A stretch of 52,773 bases of DNA from Kmv42 sp040757455. GTDB lineage: Bacteria; Nitrospirota; Thermodesulfovibrionia; Thermodesulfovibrionales; SM23-35. The notes beneath the pieces are model-generated. The model saw only the letters and a list, made by a program, of their open reading frames with translations. It did not search any database and was not told where the DNA came from. The position numbers and the translations under genes were made by a program. Within the stretch, counting starts at the first letter, position 1, and every line of letters begins with the position of its first letter. Location: NCBI GenBank assembly GCA_040757455.1, contig JBFLXE010000001.1, forward strand, positions 1 through 52,773. The letters are read 5' to 3'. Positions 41,569 to 49,856 of the stretch are shown here, piece after piece.

Positions 41569-41910
41569 CTAATCTTCTTCAGAAGGCGCCCTCAGTGCCG
41601 CAACATAGGCTTTGCCAAATTTCACCTTGACATTCTCGGCGATTTTGACCGTGATGGTATTCGTACCTACAGACTCAATGACACCATAGATTCCACCTGA
41701 AGTGACAATCTTATCTCCTTTTTTGAGATTTTGTATCATGGCTTTGTGGTCTTTTGCTCTTTTCTGCTGTGGCCTGATCAACAGAAAATAGAAAATGACA
41801 AAGATGAGAATAAGCGGTATCAGGCTGCCTATAAGACCTCCCGGACCTTGCCCGCCTCCCTGCGGCGCCGGCCCCATGGCATATGCTATATCTAAAATAT
41901 TTATTAACAT
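41569..41910 (-). CDS. yajC: Preprotein translocase subunit YajC
   Basis: 113 residues; single membrane helix (SLIPLILIFVIFYFLLIRPQ) followed by the YajC signature QKRAKDHKAMIQNLKKGDKI and VTSGGIYGVIESV. ATG 41910 has GGAGG eight bases upstream; an upstream frame start at 41925 lies on top of that ribosome site. A Gly-rich stretch (QGGGQGPGG) precedes the helix. Accessory to SecDF. Confidence 0.93.
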   Translation of the reverse strand: MLINILDIAYAMGPAPQGGGQGPGGLIGSLIPLILIFVIFYFLLIRPQQKRAKDHKAMIQNLKKGDKIVTSGGIYGVIESVGTNTITVKIAENVKVKFGKAYVAALRAPSEED

Positions 41911-41946
41911 CCAACACACCTCCAAAATTTTTAGTTGATAATATAC

Positions 41947-41964
41947 CCGCTTTAAGCGGTTTTT
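41947..41964 (+). terminator. Hairpin plus T-tract between yajC and the MurC-like gene
   Basis: CCGC-TTTAA-GCGG (41947-41959) followed by TTTTT (41960-41964). It fits an intrinsic terminator only on the plus strand, where no gene lies immediately upstream, so it would block read-through towards the MurC-like gene. The short stem keeps confidence low. Confidence 0.35.
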
Positions 41965-42011
41965 ATCAACTCACACTTATTAAGGAGTTCATAAGTAAGA
42001 CCGCCTTTGTT

Positions 42012-42034
42012 GTCATTCCTCCGCCAGAGGCGGA
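42012..42034. repeat. GTCATT-associated short palindrome
   Basis: GTCATT (42012-42017) followed by TCCGCC-AGA-GGCGGA (42020-42034). The same GTCATT-plus-palindrome layout starts the composite repeat at 2858, so this is probably a shorter relative. It lies about 65 bp before the MurC-like gene. Confidence 0.45.
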
Positions 42035-42098
42035 TTGTCTGGTCGCCTTCTTAATTTGTTTTTGCTCTTTATTTTCTTTTATCCTAAGATAATATTTT

Positions 42099-43442
42099 AT
42101 GGCCAAGATATTTTTTTCCGGTATCGGTGGAAGCGGTATGTCAGCAATGGCAGGCTTTCTTGCCGACAAAGGTAATATCATCGCTGGCTCTGACCGTTTG
42201 TTCGACAGAATCCCTGATCATCCGCTCTCTGCCGTATTGAAATTCAAGGGCATAGAAATAGTTCCTCATGATGGCTCCGGAATTGACAGATCCTTTGATT
42301 TTGCTGTCTTCAGCACTGCTGTGGAAAAAGATCAACCTGACGCCGTTAAGGCAAGGCAATTAGGAATCACGGTCAAATTACGCCCCTATTTTTTGAACGA
42401 ATTAATCTCATCATATAAGACACTTGCTGTTGCAGGAACGAGTGGTAAATCGACCACAGCAGGGATGCTCGCTTTCTTGATGCAGAGACTTGGTTTGAAT
42501 CCGAATTTCATAGGTGGGGGCAGGGTCAAACATTTCAAAAGCCCGGATAATCTCGGGAATTCTCTTGCAGGAAGCTCGGATTTTCTCATCGCCGAAGCCT
42601 GTGAATCCGATGGCTCGATCATTGATTATCACCCTTTTCATGCAATCATTATGAGCCTGACCCTTGACCACAACCCCGTCGAAAAGACTGCGCTAATGTT
42701 CGAAGCTTTGAGCAATAATACAAAAGGGCTTGTGGTTGTTAACGCCGATGATTCAAATTTGGTACGCTGTAATTTCAAAAATCAGATCAAATTTTCCATC
42801 CACGCAAATTCTGAGTATAGGGCAGAAGATATCGAATATCGGCCATTAGGGACAACTTTTCAACTGAAAGGTGTAAATTTCAGACTCTCACTTCCGGGCG
42901 AGCATAACCTCTACAATGCTCTGTCATGCATCGCCTTGCTTTCAGAGATGGGAGTCAGACTTTCAGATATGCCAGATGTGCTCGCTGATTTTTCCGGACT
43001 TGACAGGCGATTCGATATTCATCTCAATGATGGCAGACATCTGGTTGTCGACGATTATGCACATAATCCCCACAAAATTTCCTTTCTCATGGAGACTGTC
43101 AAGAACATATGCCTCAGCGCCTGTTATGTTTTCCAGCCACATGGATTTGGCCCGACACGCTTAATGAAGCAGGGTTATATCGACATATTCGTACAGAAGC
43201 TTCGAGGTGACGATCACTTGATCTTATTTCCCATATATTATGCAGGAGGTTCCTCGCAGAAGGACATCTCAAGCGACGACCTGTGCCGTGAAATTAGAGC
43301 TGCGGGGAAATCTGTCGAAGTGCTGAAAGAGCGCTCTTTCCTTTTGAAACGTCTGCGGGAGTGGGATAATTATATTATTTTTGGAGCACGTGATGAGTCC
43401 CTCGCTGATTTTGCAGGGGAGATTGCATCGAGACTAAAATAA
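42099..43442 (+). CDS. MurC/Mpl-like Mur ligase
   Basis: 447 residues in the three-domain Mur ligase layout. The N-terminal nucleotide-sugar domain begins with FSGIGGSGMSAMAGFLADKG. The ATP loop is VAGTSGKSTTAGMLAFLM rather than the usual GTHGKT/ST, followed by SLTLDHNPVE. VDDYAHNPHKISF lies in the C-terminal domain. Of Mur enzymes it is closest to MurC and to Mpl (UDP-MurNAc:tripeptide ligase), but it stands away from any dcw cell-wall cluster. It could recycle peptidoglycan or act on another UDP-sugar acid; substrate undecided. Confidence 0.82.
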   Translation: MAKIFFSGIGGSGMSAMAGFLADKGNIIAGSDRLFDRIPDHPLSAVLKFKGIEIVPHDGSGIDRSFDFAVFSTAVEKDQPDAVKARQLGITVKLRPYFLNELISSYKTLAVAGTSGKSTTAGMLAFLMQRLGLNPNFIGGGRVKHFKSPDNLGNSLAGSSDFLIAEACESDGSIIDYHPFHAIIMSLTLDHNPVEKTALMFEALSNNTKGLVVVNADDSNLVRCNFKNQIKFSIHANSEYRAEDIEYRPLGTTFQLKGVNFRLSLPGEHNLYNALSCIALLSEMGVRLSDMPDVLADFSGLDRRFDIHLNDGRHLVVDDYAHNPHKISFLMETVKNICLSACYVFQPHGFGPTRLMKQGYIDIFVQKLRGDDHLILFPIYYAGGSSQKDISSDDLCREIRAAGKSVEVLKERSFLLKRLREWDNYIIFGARDESLADFAGEIASRLK

Positions 43443-43492
43443 ATGTACTAAATGCGTTTGTATTAATATGAGATGATGAGGTCGGAGATACC

Positions 43493-44461
43493 GTGACTTA
43501 TACTGAGGCTTTAAAGAGTGGAGTAAGATTGATTAACCAGAACTGGCAGATCGTTTTAATACAGGTTATCGTCGTGATTCTTAGCAGTCTTGGCTTTTTC
43601 GTAATAGTCGGGATACCCTTTGCCATAGCCTTCATAATATTCGGAATTGACCTGACAAAGTTTACAGAAATAAGAGATATCCTGGAAATATTGAGGACTC
43701 CTTCCGAAATTATAACAAAATATATCGGTCTCTTACTCATAGTAGTCGTAAGTCTCTTCATATACCTCATCATGATCACGATTCTCAGTATTTATGCATT
43801 TGCCGGTTCTCTCGGAATCATTTGCAGGTCGGTCGTGGATAAGGAATTGAGATTCAGAGTCCAGATTTTTTTTGACGAGGCAAAAAAGAACTTTTCCAGA
43901 TTACTCGGTTTCACGCTTGTCATGGGGCTTATAATGGTCGTAATGGCCTTTTTTCTCGGCATCCTGGCCGGTGGCATAGGGGCTCTGGTATCTATTGCGA
44001 GGAGTCAAGATTCAATACTTGCGCTTTTCCTTGCTACCTTTTTTTCATTAATCTTAGCATTAATTGTGCTCACCGTTGTCCTCATAATACTGTCAGTAAC
44101 CTTATATGGAATCGCGCCGCTCCTTTTTAAGAGCATGGGACCTATAAAATCGGTGAAAGAATCAGTACGTTATTTAATCAGGCATCCCTACGCATTCTGG
44201 TTTTACGCTGCACTTTTCGGGGGATATCTGTTCGTCAGTCTGACACTGATTCTCATCAAATATCCTTTAACGCTACTGCCGATTATCGGCACGATACTCT
44301 CCTTCCCTTTACAGCTCATCTCTTATGCGTTCGAAACCTATCTCGGCCTCGTAATCATTGCCTCCATACTCACTTTTTACTATTCAACGGAAATCAGGAA
44401 AGAAGATGCTATTGAGAGTGTTCCCGATGAGGAAATGGCACAGGAGAAGGAATCAAGCTAA
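43493..44461 (+). CDS. Polytopic membrane protein of unknown function
   Basis: 322 residues with about six hydrophobic segments (for example VLIQVIVVILSSLGFFVIVG, SLILALIVLTVVLIILSVTL) and a charged C-terminal tail. The GPIKSVKESVRYLIRHPYAF stretch resembles the amphipathic linker seen in glycerophosphodiesterase-membrane-domain/DUF975-like proteins. No catalytic motif. GTG 43493 follows GGAG by five bases. I do not recognise the family with certainty. Confidence 0.7.
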   Translation: MTYTEALKSGVRLINQNWQIVLIQVIVVILSSLGFFVIVGIPFAIAFIIFGIDLTKFTEIRDILEILRTPSEIITKYIGLLLIVVVSLFIYLIMITILSIYAFAGSLGIICRSVVDKELRFRVQIFFDEAKKNFSRLLGFTLVMGLIMVVMAFFLGILAGGIGALVSIARSQDSILALFLATFFSLILALIVLTVVLIILSVTLYGIAPLLFKSMGPIKSVKESVRYLIRHPYAFWFYAALFGGYLFVSLTLILIKYPLTLLPIIGTILSFPLQLISYAFETYLGLVIIASILTFYYSTEIRKEDAIESVPDEEMAQEKESS

Positions 44462-44478
44462 CTGTCTTTAGGATTATA

Positions 44479-45264
44479 TTATCTTCTGCCCAGCAGCCTC
44501 AGCGCTTTTTCATGAAGCTGCCGATTTCCGGACGCAAGCAAAGAGACAGTCTTTTTGAGGCTCACTTCAGCCGCTTCAATCGCATTTCCTTTAATGTCCG
44601 TGATAATACCCCCTGCCTCTTTAACAATAAGCCACCCCGCTGCAAAATCAAAACTCCGCGAGGGCGACGGATTGGCAAATATGCTGATCGACCCATTTGC
44701 GAGATATGAAAGATCAAGGGCGGTTGCGCCGAGACATCGCGTTTTCCTCGACTTTGCAAGAAGCGGCATTATATAAGGCAAATCTTTGTGGGGAGTCTGG
44801 GCTTCGTATGCCACGAGATAGAATTCTTCATCTTTCTGAGTAGTAATCATCTCGCCATTCAGGAATGCGCCCCTGCCTTTCCGTGCCCAAAACTCGTCAC
44901 CATTCACGAGATTTACAATGTATGCCAGCTCCATAGCCCCTATTGTATTGCCGTCAGCAATCGCGATCGATGTGCAGTAGAAAGGTATGCCGGATATTGC
45001 ATTTCTGCTTCCGTCGATGGGATCAATCAATACCCGTATGCCTCCTCCCTCTATGTTTTTGACGCCGAGTTCCTCGGAAATGACGGTCATGCTCTCCCCT
45101 GCCTTCATCAGGCCGTCCAGAACGATTTCTTCGGCTGTCCTGTCCACTTGATAAGTTGTATCACCCGATGCACCTACACCAAGAGATATCTTCATCTTTT
45201 TTTTGATCAAAGGGATTTCTCTCAGAAGATTCTTACCAATTGCTCTCAGCACCTCGATTTCCAT
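44479..45264 (-). CDS. Inositol monophosphatase-family sugar phosphatase
   Basis: 261 residues of the IMPase/FBPase superfamily: metal-binding acidic residues in VISEELG, LIDPIDGSRNAISGIPFY and FDFAAGWLIVKEAGGIITD, all in the expected order. The DGSRNA variant (rather than DGTTNF) and overall length resemble archaeal-type IMPase/FBPase enzymes. Substrate could be inositol phosphate, fructose-1,6-bisphosphate or another sugar phosphate. It converges on the membrane-protein gene. Confidence 0.87.
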   Translation of the reverse strand: MEIEVLRAIGKNLLREIPLIKKKMKISLGVGASGDTTYQVDRTAEEIVLDGLMKAGESMTVISEELGVKNIEGGGIRVLIDPIDGSRNAISGIPFYCTSIAIADGNTIGAMELAYIVNLVNGDEFWARKGRGAFLNGEMITTQKDEEFYLVAYEAQTPHKDLPYIMPLLAKSRKTRCLGATALDLSYLANGSISIFANPSPSRSFDFAAGWLIVKEAGGIITDIKGNAIEAAEVSLKKTVSLLASGNRQLHEKALRLLGRR

Positions 45265-45371
45265 GGTGATATTTTACGGAAAGTGCAGGATACTGGCAAT
45301 AAAGGTGGGGAAGGCATAGCGGCTTTTAAATTATCCGATGTTCATGGCGGGTCTAAAAATTAGGTATTAAA

Positions 45372-45767
45372 ATGCAAAAAATTATTTTAAAATATAACTT
45401 AATGAAATGCCCTGATTGTGGTCATGAATGGGACGGAGCAAAATGTATCCACTGCGAGAAAAAATTACAAACCCCTCAACATGAAATAGAAGTCGAGTAT
45501 AAAGAATTTAAAATATCCGAATTACTGGAAATCCGGAAAAAGCACCGGAAAAAATCCCTTCCAAAAGGTCATCGGGAGAAAATTAAAGCCGACCTGAGAG
45601 GCAGAAATACACTAAATGATACTTCTTTATCCGGGGTGAATAAAATTCCGGCGGGATTATCACGCGGCAGGAAGAAGAGACTTCTCATCACGATGTTTGC
45701 TTTTTTATTGATTACGGCAACAATAACCGGTGCATTTTATTTTTTGCGCCTCTTTCTTCAACATTGA
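45372..45767 (+). CDS. Zinc-ribbon protein with C-terminal membrane helix
   Basis: 131 residues from ATG 45372, or 121 from ATG 45402 (MKCPDCGHEWDGAKCIHCEK), which looks like the natural start because the four-Cys zinc ribbon opens there; neither ATG has a strong ribosome site. A basic linker (KKHRKKSLPKGHREKIKADL) leads to a single C-terminal helix (LLITMFAFLLITATITGAFY). The ribbon is cytoplasmic if the basic flank follows the positive-inside rule. Family unknown. Confidence 0.65.
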   Translation: MQKIILKYNLMKCPDCGHEWDGAKCIHCEKKLQTPQHEIEVEYKEFKISELLEIRKKHRKKSLPKGHREKIKADLRGRNTLNDTSLSGVNKIPAGLSRGRKKRLLITMFAFLLITATITGAFYFLRLFLQH

Positions 45768-45861
45768 CAGGTTGAAGACACGTAAGATTAAGACTCAATT
45801 GAGTTTTTGAATCCCAATGATGTAGTATTTAAATATAGATTTTTTAAAAGAGTCCCCTATC

Positions 45862-46032
45862 GTGAACAATAAGATAGAAGAGGAAATCAAAAAAAAGGCC
45901 GTAAATGGCAGGCTCAGCTGCCCTCTCGCAAGAAAGATTGCAAGAGAACTCGCCATTCCACTCAAGGAAGTGGGCAAGACTGCCGATGAGCTTAAAATAA
46001 AGATTACGGATTGTGAGCTTGGCTGTTTCTGA
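45862..46032 (+). CDS. Small helix-rich protein ending in CELGCF (56 aa)
   Basis: 56 residues starting at GTG 45862. The middle LARKIARELAIPLKEVGKTA reads like a helix-turn-helix core and the end is LKIKITDCELGCF. From memory, short proteins with ...VGxxADELxIxIxxCxLGxF are common in deltaproteobacteria and Nitrospirota, often annotated only as hypothetical. Only a weak AAAAGAG ribosome site is present. The 3' end overlaps the CcsA-like gene by 20 bp, so the two are probably cotranscribed with hemA and hemC. Confidence 0.65.
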   Translation: MNNKIEEEIKKKAVNGRLSCPLARKIARELAIPLKEVGKTADELKIKITDCELGCF

Positions 46033-46846
46033 TGGGATAATATTATTCGAACTTGCCCTCACCTTCTATTTCGCAGCTACTATAGTCAGTATTACCGAAT
46101 TTTTTAGGAGTTCCAGGGTAACTTCAAAAATAATACTTTTCTCTGCCGCCCTCGGTTTCATCCTTCATACCGCAAGCATTATTTACAGATATCTTATTGC
46201 GGGCCATATTCCCATCACGAATTTTCATGAGGCAACATCATTCTTTTCCTGGTGCATCGTCTTGCTCTTCTTTCTTTTGGAATTCAGGTATAAAGTCAGT
46301 CTCCTTTCCTCTTTTATCATGCCCATTGTCTTTATCCTCATGCTTTCTTCTTCTATGCTTCCACGGGGGATAGAGCCTCTGCGTCCTGTTCTCAAGAGTT
46401 ACTGGTTGGGTATTCACACTATATTTGCCTTTCTTGGCAACGCCGCCTTTGCCATGTCTTTCGGCATAGGCTTCATGTATCTTGTTCAGGAACATTATGT
46501 GAAATCGAAACGCCTTGGCGGACTATTCGATAGACTGCCGAGCCTCGAGACTCTCGATGAGATAAATTACAAACTGATCACTTTGGGATTTCCGCTGCTC
46601 ACACTTGCAATAATTACAGGTGCCTTATGGGCGGAAAGTGCCTGGGGCAGTTACTGGAACTGGGATCCGCGTGAAGTCTGGTCACTCATCACGTGGTTTA
46701 TTTATGCACTCGTACTCCATGCCCGCCTTGTTGCCGGATGGCGGGGGAGAAGAGCTGCCCTGTTGTCCATTATCGGCTTCTCAACAATTCTGATAGCCTT
46801 TTTCGGCATAAAGCTGCTGCAAAAAGGACTTCACGTTTTTCTATGA
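46013..46846 (+). CDS. CcsA/HemX-like cytochrome c assembly membrane protein
   Basis: 277 residues, eight membrane helices expected. The tryptophan-rich haem-handling motif is present as WGSYWNWDPREVWSLITWFI, preceded by conserved His residues (HIPITNFHEATSFFSW and YWLGIHTIFAFLG). It belongs to the CcsA/CcsB/ResC group; in hemA operons the relative HemX tunes HemA level. The start is GTG 46013, overlapping the 56-residue gene; TTG 46019 is an alternative. The stop overlaps the hemA start (ATGA). Confidence 0.87.
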   Translation: MSLAVSDGIILFELALTFYFAATIVSITEFFRSSRVTSKIILFSAALGFILHTASIIYRYLIAGHIPITNFHEATSFFSWCIVLLFFLLEFRYKVSLLSSFIMPIVFILMLSSSMLPRGIEPLRPVLKSYWLGIHTIFAFLGNAAFAMSFGIGFMYLVQEHYVKSKRLGGLFDRLPSLETLDEINYKLITLGFPLLTLAIITGALWAESAWGSYWNWDPREVWSLITWFIYALVLHARLVAGWRGRRAALLSIIGFSTILIAFFGIKLLQKGLHVFL

Positions 46847-48117
46847 GAATTTTCGTAATAGGATTGAATCACAAGACTGCTGATATTGATGTGAGAGAGA
46901 AATTCGCCTTCAGCGGGTCAAAACTCGAAGAGGGCTTGGCTGCCCTCAAAAAAATCCCGGATGTCAGGGAAGTAATCGTGTTGTCCACCTGCAACAGGGT
47001 TGAACTCTATGCAACTGTTCCGGATACCGAAAAAGCGGCAGAATCCATTAAGACTTTCCTCTCGACTTTCCACAATATAAACAGAGAATCTCTTGACAAT
47101 GCACTATATGTTTATGATGATGCTGGAGCAGTTAGGCACGTCTTCAGGGTGGCATCAAGCCTTGACTCAATGGTGGTCGGTGAGCCCCAGATTTTGGGCC
47201 AACTAAAAGATGCCTTCGATCTTGCCCTTCAGAAGAAGACTACAGGTGTCCTTCTTAATAAGTTAATGAAAAAAGCGATTTCGGTTGCCAAGAGGGTAAG
47301 GACCGAGACAAAAATTGCTGAAAATGCAGTATCTATTAGTTTTGCCGCTGTCGAACTGGCAAGAAAGATATTCACTGATCTCTCAAGAAGAACTTTTATG
47401 CTTTTGGGCGCCGGAGAGATGGCAGAGCTTGCCGCAAGACATCTAATCAGTAATGGTGTAAAGAATGTCATGGTATCAAATAGAACTTATGAACGGGCAT
47501 GCGAACTCGCCAACGAATTCAACGGAAGGCCTGTAAGATTTGACGAGTTTATCCACGAGCTTGTGCGGACCGATATACTGATATGTTCAACGGGTGCCCC
47601 TACATACATATTGACAAAAAGCCAGATGGGCAAGGTAATGAAAGAGAGGAAACAAAAACAGGTCTTCATTATTGATATCTCTGTCCCGAGAAATATCGAT
47701 CCCGAGATCAATACTCTGGATAATGTTTACCTTTACAATATTGATGATTTGCAGGACGTTGTTGACAAGAACCTTTTCGAGAGGCAGAAAGAGGCAGAAA
47801 AAGCCGAAAAGATAATTGAGGAAGAAATAGCAACATTTCTTAAGTGGCAGTCGTCGCTTGATTCAGTGCCGGCCATCAAAGCCCTGAGAGAGAAGGCAGA
47901 AGAAATCAAGAAGGAAGAACTGGAGAAGTTGCTGAACAAGCTTGCTGGTATCGGGGAAAAGGAGAGAGAGGCCATCGAATATATGGCATCAGCTATTGTC
48001 AACAAACTCATCCACCCGCCTACGGCGGCTTTGAAGGAAAATTCAGAAGAGAAAGATCTTCTGGTCGCATTGATACGGAAATTGTATGCCATTGATGGGG
48101 AAAAGGATGAAATCTGA
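46843..48117 (+). CDS. hemA: Glutamyl-tRNA reductase
   Basis: Reduces glutamyl-tRNA to glutamate semialdehyde in C5 haem synthesis; 424 residues. Catalytic C50 lies in VLSTCNRVELYA, with GLNHKTADIDVREKFAF at the N-terminus, VGEPQILGQLKDAFDLA, and NADPH-binding MLLGAGEMAELAARHL. ATG 46843 is chosen because it overlaps the ccsA-like stop as ATGA and fits orthologue starts; about 50 residues of upstream frame are the shadow of the membrane gene. It overlaps hemC by 11 bp. Confidence 0.96.
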   Translation: MRIFVIGLNHKTADIDVREKFAFSGSKLEEGLAALKKIPDVREVIVLSTCNRVELYATVPDTEKAAESIKTFLSTFHNINRESLDNALYVYDDAGAVRHVFRVASSLDSMVVGEPQILGQLKDAFDLALQKKTTGVLLNKLMKKAISVAKRVRTETKIAENAVSISFAAVELARKIFTDLSRRTFMLLGAGEMAELAARHLISNGVKNVMVSNRTYERACELANEFNGRPVRFDEFIHELVRTDILICSTGAPTYILTKSQMGKVMKERKQKQVFIIDISVPRNIDPEINTLDNVYLYNIDDLQDVVDKNLFERQKEAEKAEKIIEEEIATFLKWQSSLDSVPAIKALREKAEEIKKEELEKLLNKLAGIGEKEREAIEYMASAIVNKLIHPPTAALKENSEEKDLLVALIRKLYAIDGEKDEI

Positions 48118-49090
48118 TAAGATAATCATCGGCACGCGAGGCAGCAAACTCGCCCTCTGGCAGGCGGAGTGGGTAAGGTCGGAGTTAATAAAGCTTTATC
48201 CTGACCTGAAAATTGAGTTGAGTAAGATCAAGACGACAGGAGACAAAATCCTGGATGTTCCTCTTGCGAAGATCGGGGGTAAAGGCCTATTTGTCAAAGA
48301 AATAGAAGAGGCTCTCTTGAGATGTGAAATCGACCTTGCTGTCCACAGTATGAAGGACATGCCGACGGATTTGCCGGAGGGTCTTCATATTGCTGCGGTC
48401 TGTAAAAGGGAAGATCCAAGGGATGCCTTCATATCAAGAATATCAAATTCCGGGTTTAAAATCCCAAATTTTGGGAGCCTCCCTTATGGTGCGATGGTGG
48501 GCACCAGCAGTTTGAGACGTTCGTGTCAAATCCTCAGTGTCAGGCCGGATCTGAAGATCGAACAGTTGAGAGGCAATCTTGACACCCGATTGAGAAAACT
48601 CGATGAGGGCCAATTCGATGCCGTCATATTGGCCACGGCGGGGGTCAAGAGGCTCGGCTTATATAACAGGATTACAGAGATACTTTCCCCTGAAATAAGC
48701 CTCCCTGCTATAGGACAGGGAGCAATCGGGGTCGAATGCAGAACAGGTGATAATTTCATTAATGATCTTATCACGCCACTTAATCACCCGGATACTTTCA
48801 CATGTATTACAGCTGAAAGGGCTTTCCTCAAAAAGCTGGAAGGTGGATGCCAGGTGCCGATAGCTGCATATGCCAGGATAGAGGAAGGTGGCAAGCTTAT
48901 CATGGACGGACTTGTCGGAAGTGTTTCGGGAGAAAAAATGATCAGGGGTCATGCGGAAGGAAAGTCCGTGGAGGCTGAATATATGGGCATTGCGATGGCA
49001 GAAGATATTCTTTCAAGGGGTGCAAAGGAAATACTGGATGACATCTACAAGAGGCCTGTGCCAGGCATTAACGGGGAAATAATCAGTTAG
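48107..49090 (+). CDS. hemC: Porphobilinogen deaminase
   Basis: Joins four porphobilinogens into hydroxymethylbilane; 327 residues. IIIGTRGSKLALWQAEW opens the protein, catalytic D84 is in HSMKDMPTDL and the dipyrromethane-cofactor cysteine is C248 in KKLEGGCQVPIAAYA. About six extra residues (RISNSGFKIPNFG) sit before the conserved GTSSLRR, moving the cofactor Cys from the usual ~242. ATG 48107 has GGGG a few bases upstream; ATGs at 48086 and 48095 are less well placed. The stop overlaps the zinc-finger gene's stop. Confidence 0.96.
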   Translation: MKSDKIIIGTRGSKLALWQAEWVRSELIKLYPDLKIELSKIKTTGDKILDVPLAKIGGKGLFVKEIEEALLRCEIDLAVHSMKDMPTDLPEGLHIAAVCKREDPRDAFISRISNSGFKIPNFGSLPYGAMVGTSSLRRSCQILSVRPDLKIEQLRGNLDTRLRKLDEGQFDAVILATAGVKRLGLYNRITEILSPEISLPAIGQGAIGVECRTGDNFINDLITPLNHPDTFTCITAERAFLKKLEGGCQVPIAAYARIEEGGKLIMDGLVGSVSGEKMIRGHAEGKSVEAEYMGIAMAEDILSRGAKEILDDIYKRPVPGINGEIIS

Positions 49091-49698
49091 ACCAGCCTTT
49101 CTTTTCTCTCCATTTCTTCAAGTCTCTCTCGCTTTTCCTGGCAGTCAACGCAGTATATGGCAAAAGGAAGAACTTTAAGCCTTTCTTCACTTATCTCTTC
49201 CCCGCAATCTTCACATATCCCGTAGGTTCCTTCATTAAGCTTCCTCAAACTTTCGTCTATCTTTTGCAGGTTCTCCCTGTGTGTGCTCAGCTGCTTTAAA
49301 CTTATATCTTCGGAAAGATCGACTACAGACCAATCTCCGTCATCAAGTGCCGTATCGACGAGTTGCCTCGTCTCGCCTTTTATATACTTGGAAATCTCCT
49401 CCTTGGCTTCTTTTACTATCTCTTCTCTTTTTCTGACAAGGGCCCTCCTTAAAAAGGCTCTTCTCTCCTCTTCAGACTTTGTCTCTCGAGCCCTCCTCGA
49501 AGCCAATGTCGTCCTGGTCCGGGATTTCGAAGCAGTTTTCTTTCTTGAGGGCTTCGATCTGACTTTCACAACGCCCACGGCAGGCTTCTTTGAAAAAACA
49601 TTTTTCTCTTTCCGTGCCTTTATCCCGGTTTTTGAAGCCGGCTTTTTACCTTTTTCTTGAACCTTAACCTTTTTCTTTTTAGTTTTCTTGACCGCCAT
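49087..49698 (-). CDS. DksA/TraR-type C4 zinc-finger protein with Lys-rich N-terminus
   Basis: 203 residues. A long, strongly basic, disordered N-terminus (residues ~1-75) leads to a coiled coil and a DksA/TraR C4 zinc finger: GTYGICEDCGEEISEERLKV then AIYCVDCQEKRERLE. Such proteins bind RNA polymerase's secondary channel or act as general stress regulators. The classical DksA tip Asp/Ala motif is not obvious, so a YteA/TraR-like role is as likely. ATG 49698 is chosen; a longer reading from 49734 overlaps the 58-residue gene by 56 bp. Confidence 0.85.
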   Translation of the reverse strand: MAVKKTKKKKVKVQEKGKKPASKTGIKARKEKNVFSKKPAVGVVKVRSKPSRKKTASKSRTRTTLASRRARETKSEEERRAFLRRALVRKREEIVKEAKEEISKYIKGETRQLVDTALDDGDWSVVDLSEDISLKQLSTHRENLQKIDESLRKLNEGTYGICEDCGEEISEERLKVLPFAIYCVDCQEKRERLEEMERKERLV

Positions 49699-49855
49699 AG
49701 CTCTTTTCACCTTCTGTTTCTGCCTGTTTTTCATCTTCTTTTTCCTTGAAAATCTCGATGATGCTTCTAACCTTAATGCCAGCAGCCTGCAGGGCATCCC
49801 GGATGTCTGCTAATTTTGCATCAGTCACTTTCAAAATAAAATTGCTCTTCGTGAT
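49679..49855 (-). CDS. 58-residue protein with a probable AUC start codon
   Basis: The frame from 49855 encodes a well-formed protein: SNFILKVTDAKLADIRDALQ, then AAGIKVRSIIEIFKEKEDEK, acidic tail. It has no ATG or GTG near its start and the frame is closed upstream (TAA, seven codons before). GGAGG lies exactly six bases before ATC 49855, where the first amino acid is expected, and one base separates it from the frr stop. TTG at codon 8 is the fallback start, with only weak AAGAG upstream. No known family; the pattern looks like a small alpha/beta fold. Confidence 0.6.
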   Translation of the reverse strand: MTKSNFILKVTDAKLADIRDALQAAGIKVRSIIEIFKEKEDEKQAETEGEKSYGGQEN

Positions 49856-49856
49856 C

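Noticed and set aside
46693..46842. 50-residue N-terminal extension of HemA
   Set aside because: It is the shadow frame of the CcsA-like gene; ATG 46843 with ATGA coupling fits orthologues.
48438..48480. Repeat insertion in hemC
   Set aside because: About six extra residues and an AAATTCCGGG/CCCAAATTT look are suggestive, but the length is within normal loop variation and no clear repeat unit can be shown.
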